DNA from: Chthoniobacterales bacterium
GTDB taxonomy: Bacteria; Verrucomicrobiota; Verrucomicrobiia; Chthoniobacterales; UBA10450
Direction of reading: 5' to 3'
Length of the DNA stretch: 15,186 nucleotides
NCBI GenBank assembly: GCA_013812515.1
Contig: JACCTI010000346.1
Location: 1 to 15,186 of the forward strand
A program made the translations under genes and the position numbers. Below the pieces are notes generated by a model. The model did no database searches. It saw only the letters and a program-made list of their open reading frames with translations, and was not told the origin of the DNA. Of the stretch, positions 13,009-15,186 are shown piece by piece; the first letter of the stretch is position 1; the number at the start of each line of letters is the position of its first letter.

Positions 13009-14556
13009 CTAATACGATTTTCCCCAGACCACGCGTTGCGGGCTGGGCGCCCCGCTGAAAATACAGATGCCTGAGTCGTTAGGCATTCCATTTGCAGGGG
13101 CGAACGGGATGCAGCGAATCGTCACCTTCAGATCGCTTTTTACCTGCTCCTCGATCTCGCGTGAGCCCGACCAATGTGCGAGAGCGAAACCCCCGTGGAT
13201 CTCCGCTTTGCCCAATTCTTGCGGGGTAAAGAAATCGTAGAACTCTTCTTTCGTATTGATGACGCGCGTGTTTGCGTCGCGGAACTGCTGCGCGCGCTGC
13301 AGGAGACTGGCCTGAATCGATTCCAGCAGCTCCGGCACGCGACCCGCTAAATCAGCCGCCGCTACCAACTGCTTACTTTTCACCGGCTGATCGCGGCGGC
13401 TGACCGATACCTGGCCCGATTCGAGATCGCGCGGTCCGATCTCCACGCGCACGGGCACACCTTTCTTGATCCATTCCCAGTTCTTAATTCCGCCGCCCAG
13501 ATCGCGACGGTCGACCTCCACTTCGATTGGCAAGTTGAAGCAGGTTTGGCGGCGTAGCTCCGTGGCGAGTTTATCGGCGGCTTCCCAGACGGGCGCGCGC
13601 GTCTCTTCCTTCGGACTGATCGGAATGATGACCACATGCGTCTGCGCGATGCGCGGCGGCAAGACGAGCCCGTCGTCATCGGCATGCGCCATGATCAAGG
13701 TCCCCACGAGCCGCGTGCTCATGCCCCAGCTCGTGGTCCATCCGAACTCCTGCTTTCCGTCGCGCGTCTGAAATTGAATGCCGCTCGCACGAGAGAAATT
13801 CTGCCCCAGGAAATGTGACGTTCCCGCCTGGATGGCTTTCCGGTCCTGCACCATCGCCTCAATGCACAGCGTCTGGACGGCTCCCGGAAAGCGCTCGCTC
13901 TCCGACTTCTCCCCGCTGAAAACCGGAATCGCGAGATGGTCGCGGACGAACTCTTCGTAAACATCGAGCATGCGCTTCGTCTCATCGCGGGCTTCCGTTT
14001 CCGTTTCGTGCACGGTGTGTCCCTCCTGCCATAGAAACTCGGTTGTGCGGAGAAAAACACGCGGACGCATCTCCCAACGGACAACGTTTGCCCATTGATT
14101 GACCAGGATTGGCAGATCACGGTAGCTCTGCACCCATTTCGCGTAGCTCGCGCCAATGATCGTCTCCGACGTCGGCCTAACGACCAATGGCTCAGCCAGC
14201 GGACTCGCCGGCACCATCTTCCCTTCCGCGTTTACCTCCAGGCGGCTGTGCGTCACGACCGCGCATTCCTTCGCGAAGCCTTCCACGTGCGCCGCTTCCT
14301 TCTCGAAGTAGCTCAAGGGGATGAAAAGCGGGAAGTAAGCGTTCTTGTGGCCGGTGGCCTTGAACATCGCGTCGAGCTGACGCTGCATGTTTTCCCAAAT
14401 CGCGTAGCCCCAGGGGCGGATCACCATGCAGCCGCGCACATCCGACGGCTCGGCTAGCTCGGCGGCGCGGATGACCTGCTGGTACCACTCCGGGAAATCA
14501 TCCTCGCGCCGTGGCGTGATCGCCGTCCGGACTGTGGGAGCAGGTTGCTTGGCCAT
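13009..14556 (-). CDS. proS: Prolyl-tRNA synthetase, type 3 (archaeal/eukaryote-like)
   Basis: The 515-aa class II synthetase charges tRNA(Pro). Class II motif 1 is around VIRPWGYAIWENMQ (45-58); the proline-site motif VRPTSETIIG spans 126-135; motif 2 is VVRWEMRPRVFLRTTEFLWQEGHT (158-181); and motif 3 lies near GTLIMAHADDDGLVLPPRIA (285-304). An anticodon-binding domain follows (about 305-410), then the C-terminal domain ending in WGKSY with the terminal tyrosine characteristic of this type. There is no editing (INS) insertion between motifs 2 and 3, which separates it from E. coli-type ProS. The four-cysteine zinc site seen in some relatives is reduced to C482 and C498. Start ATG 14556 is preceded by no Shine-Dalgarno, only a promoter candidate and palindrome. 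The gene is divergent from rplM. Confidence 0.97.
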   Translation of the reverse strand: MAKQPAPTVRTAITPRREDDFPEWYQQVIRAAELAEPSDVRGCMVIRPWGYAIWENMQRQLDAMFKATGHKNAYFPLFIPLSYFEKEAAHVEGFAKECAVVTHSRLEVNAEGKMVPASPLAEPLVVRPTSETIIGASYAKWVQSYRDLPILVNQWANVVRWEMRPRVFLRTTEFLWQEGHTVHETETEARDETKRMLDVYEEFVRDHLAIPVFSGEKSESERFPGAVQTLCIEAMVQDRKAIQAGTSHFLGQNFSRASGIQFQTRDGKQEFGWTTSWGMSTRLVGTLIMAHADDDGLVLPPRIAQTHVVIIPISPKEETRAPVWEAADKLATELRRQTCFNLPIEVEVDRRDLGGGIKNWEWIKKGVPVRVEIGPRDLESGQVSVSRRDQPVKSKQLVAAADLAGRVPELLESIQASLLQRAQQFRDANTRVINTKEEFYDFFTPQELGKAEIHGGFALAHWSGSREIEEQVKSDLKVTIRCIPFAPANGMPNDSGICIFSGAPSPQRVVWGKSY

Positions 14557-14580
14557 GAGGGCGGCGAAATTACGCCCTCA
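14556..14580 (-). promoter_or_regulatory. Perfect 8-bp palindrome overlapping the proS -10 and start codon
   Basis: TGAGGGCG and CGCCCTCA (14556-14563 and 14573-14580) form a perfect inverted repeat with a 9-bp spacer. The spacer contains the proposed -10 (TAATTT, 14572..14567), and the inner arm ends on the A of the proS ATG. The placement fits an operator bound by a dimeric repressor. If transcription begins upstream it could instead form a hairpin that hides the start codon. Confidence 0.45.
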
Positions 14581-14595
14581 CAAATCAAATGACCA
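14567..14595 (-). promoter_or_regulatory. Candidate promoter of proS
   Basis: On the minus strand TGGTCA (14595..14590) is followed after 17 bp by TAATTT (14572..14567), ten bases before ATG 14556. The hexamers are weak matches (4/6 and 3/6), but the spacing and the near-leaderless placement resemble the candidates at putA and adk. Confidence 0.3.
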
Positions 14596-14750
14596 GCGAC
14601 CATTTCGCAGCAGCGCCAGCACCTTCTCGGCATCCGCCGGCCGTTTCGTTTCGCGGCGGCGGCTGCGCTGCGACGTTCGAGTTCGCGACTTCAGCTCAGG
14701 CGCTCATAAGCCCGCTGACATCGAGACGCACGCCCGTTCCATACAAGCAG

Positions 14751-14779
14751 TTGACACCCCGATACGTCGTCCGTAGTTT
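14751..14779 (+). promoter_or_regulatory. Candidate promoter of rplM
   Basis: A perfect TTGACA (14751-14756) is followed after exactly 17 bp by TAGTTT (14774-14779), 18 bp before the L13 ATG at 14798. The predicted leader is about 12 nt with no Shine-Dalgarno. This is the best -35 seen in the window, as expected for a ribosomal protein operon. Confidence 0.55.
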
Positions 14780-14797
14780 CCGTGCCCTTTCCGCCCA

Positions 14798-15186
14798 ATG
14801 AAGACTTTCTCCGCCAAAGCGAACGAGGTTCCACGCAAGTGGTGGATCATTGACGCGAAAGACCAAGTGCTCGGTCAGGTCGCAGTGAAGGCGGCGAACC
14901 TCCTTCGCGGGAAAGAAAAGGTGATCTACACGACGCACGTCGACACCGGCGACTTCGTCGTTGTGATCAATGCGGAGAAGGTGCGCCTGACCGGCAAGAA
15001 AGAGGAGCAGAAGAGCTACATGAGCTTCTCGGGGTTCGTCGGCGGCCACAAGAGCGAGAACGCTCGGGCGCGTCGCGCGCGGCACCCGGAACTACTTGTT
15101 GAGCGCGCCGTCCGGGGCATGATCCCGCACAACAAGCTCGGGCGCGCTGTTTATCGGAAGTTGAAAGTTTATAAAGGCGACCTCCA
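14798..15186 (+). CDS. rplM: 50S ribosomal protein L13 (partial, cut by window end)
   Basis: From ATG 14798 the frame stays open to the window edge, giving 129 codons, against about 142-150 aa for complete L13. Signatures are KTFSAKANEVPRKWWIIDA, the conserved LGQVAVKAANLLRGK, YTTHVDTGDFVVVINAEKVRLTGKK, and VRGMIPHNKLGRAVYRKLKVYKG near the end. L13 binds 23S rRNA early in 50S assembly. rpsI (S9) normally follows and is expected just beyond the window. Residues after KSYMSFSGF (VGGHKSENARARRARHPELL) differ from the usual YPGGLK stretch but keep its length. No Shine-Dalgarno; a strong promoter candidate lies just upstream. Confidence 0.95.
   Translation, partial: MKTFSAKANEVPRKWWIIDAKDQVLGQVAVKAANLLRGKEKVIYTTHVDTGDFVVVINAEKVRLTGKKEEQKSYMSFSGFVGGHKSENARARRARHPELLVERAVRGMIPHNKLGRAVYRKLKVYKGDL

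Overview
The window looks like chromosomal DNA from a GC-rich (roughly 58-60% by eye) Gram-negative bacterium. My best guess is Verrucomicrobiota (Spartobacteria/Chthoniobacterales type), with moderate to low confidence. The guess rests on the type-3 (archaeal/eukaryote-like) prolyl-tRNA synthetase, the short (~1020 aa) bifunctional PutA, most starts lacking a Shine-Dalgarno sequence, and a dispersed inverted-repeat element with TGTAGAGGYGYTTG ends. No tRNA, rRNA, CRISPR, phage or transposase gene was seen.

Left part, minus strand (1-2050): a damaged M28 metallopeptidase gene runs off the left edge. It has lost the central metal-binding region and carries a frameshift. An L-threonine-aldolase-like PLP enzyme lies directly upstream in the same operon. 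A 102-bp inverted-repeat element and a possible 50-aa membrane peptide follow. On the plus strand, 2187-5252 is an intact proline-catabolising PutA with what looks like a leaderless promoter.

Accessory strip (5253-6780): this is a small gene graveyard. A 69-aa conserved small protein is followed by a DUF6036-type nucleotidyltransferase interrupted by an in-frame amber stop. On the opposite strand lies a DUF4160-DUF2442 gene pair broken by several frameshifts that single-frame ORF calling does not reveal. About 300 bp between them carry nothing I recognise.

Translation and nucleotide block, plus strand (6781-11749): rsmI, rplU, rpmA, an adenylate-kinase-family gene, a four-cysteine zinc-ribbon protein overlapping it, fmt, pyrH and frr. 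A small minus-strand protein gene overlaps the 3' end of rsmI. A second copy of the inverted-repeat element (11745-11872) fills the gap between frr and the convergent gene beyond it.

Right part: on the minus strand are a three-helix membrane protein translationally coupled to a glutaredoxin-like protein, then proS. Divergent from proS is rplM, cut by the right edge. The proS/rplM intergenic region holds two candidate promoters and a perfect 8-bp palindrome straddling the proposed proS -10.

The housekeeping genes (PutA, RsmI, L21, L27, Fmt, PyrH, RRF, ProS, L13) all read cleanly. All lesions fall in accessory genes, which suggests real gene decay rather than poor sequence quality. I found no clear new multi-gene system. 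The most interesting items are the repeat element, a strongly recurrent GCCTAACGA word, the hidden pseudogenes, and the recurring promoter placement almost on top of start codons.
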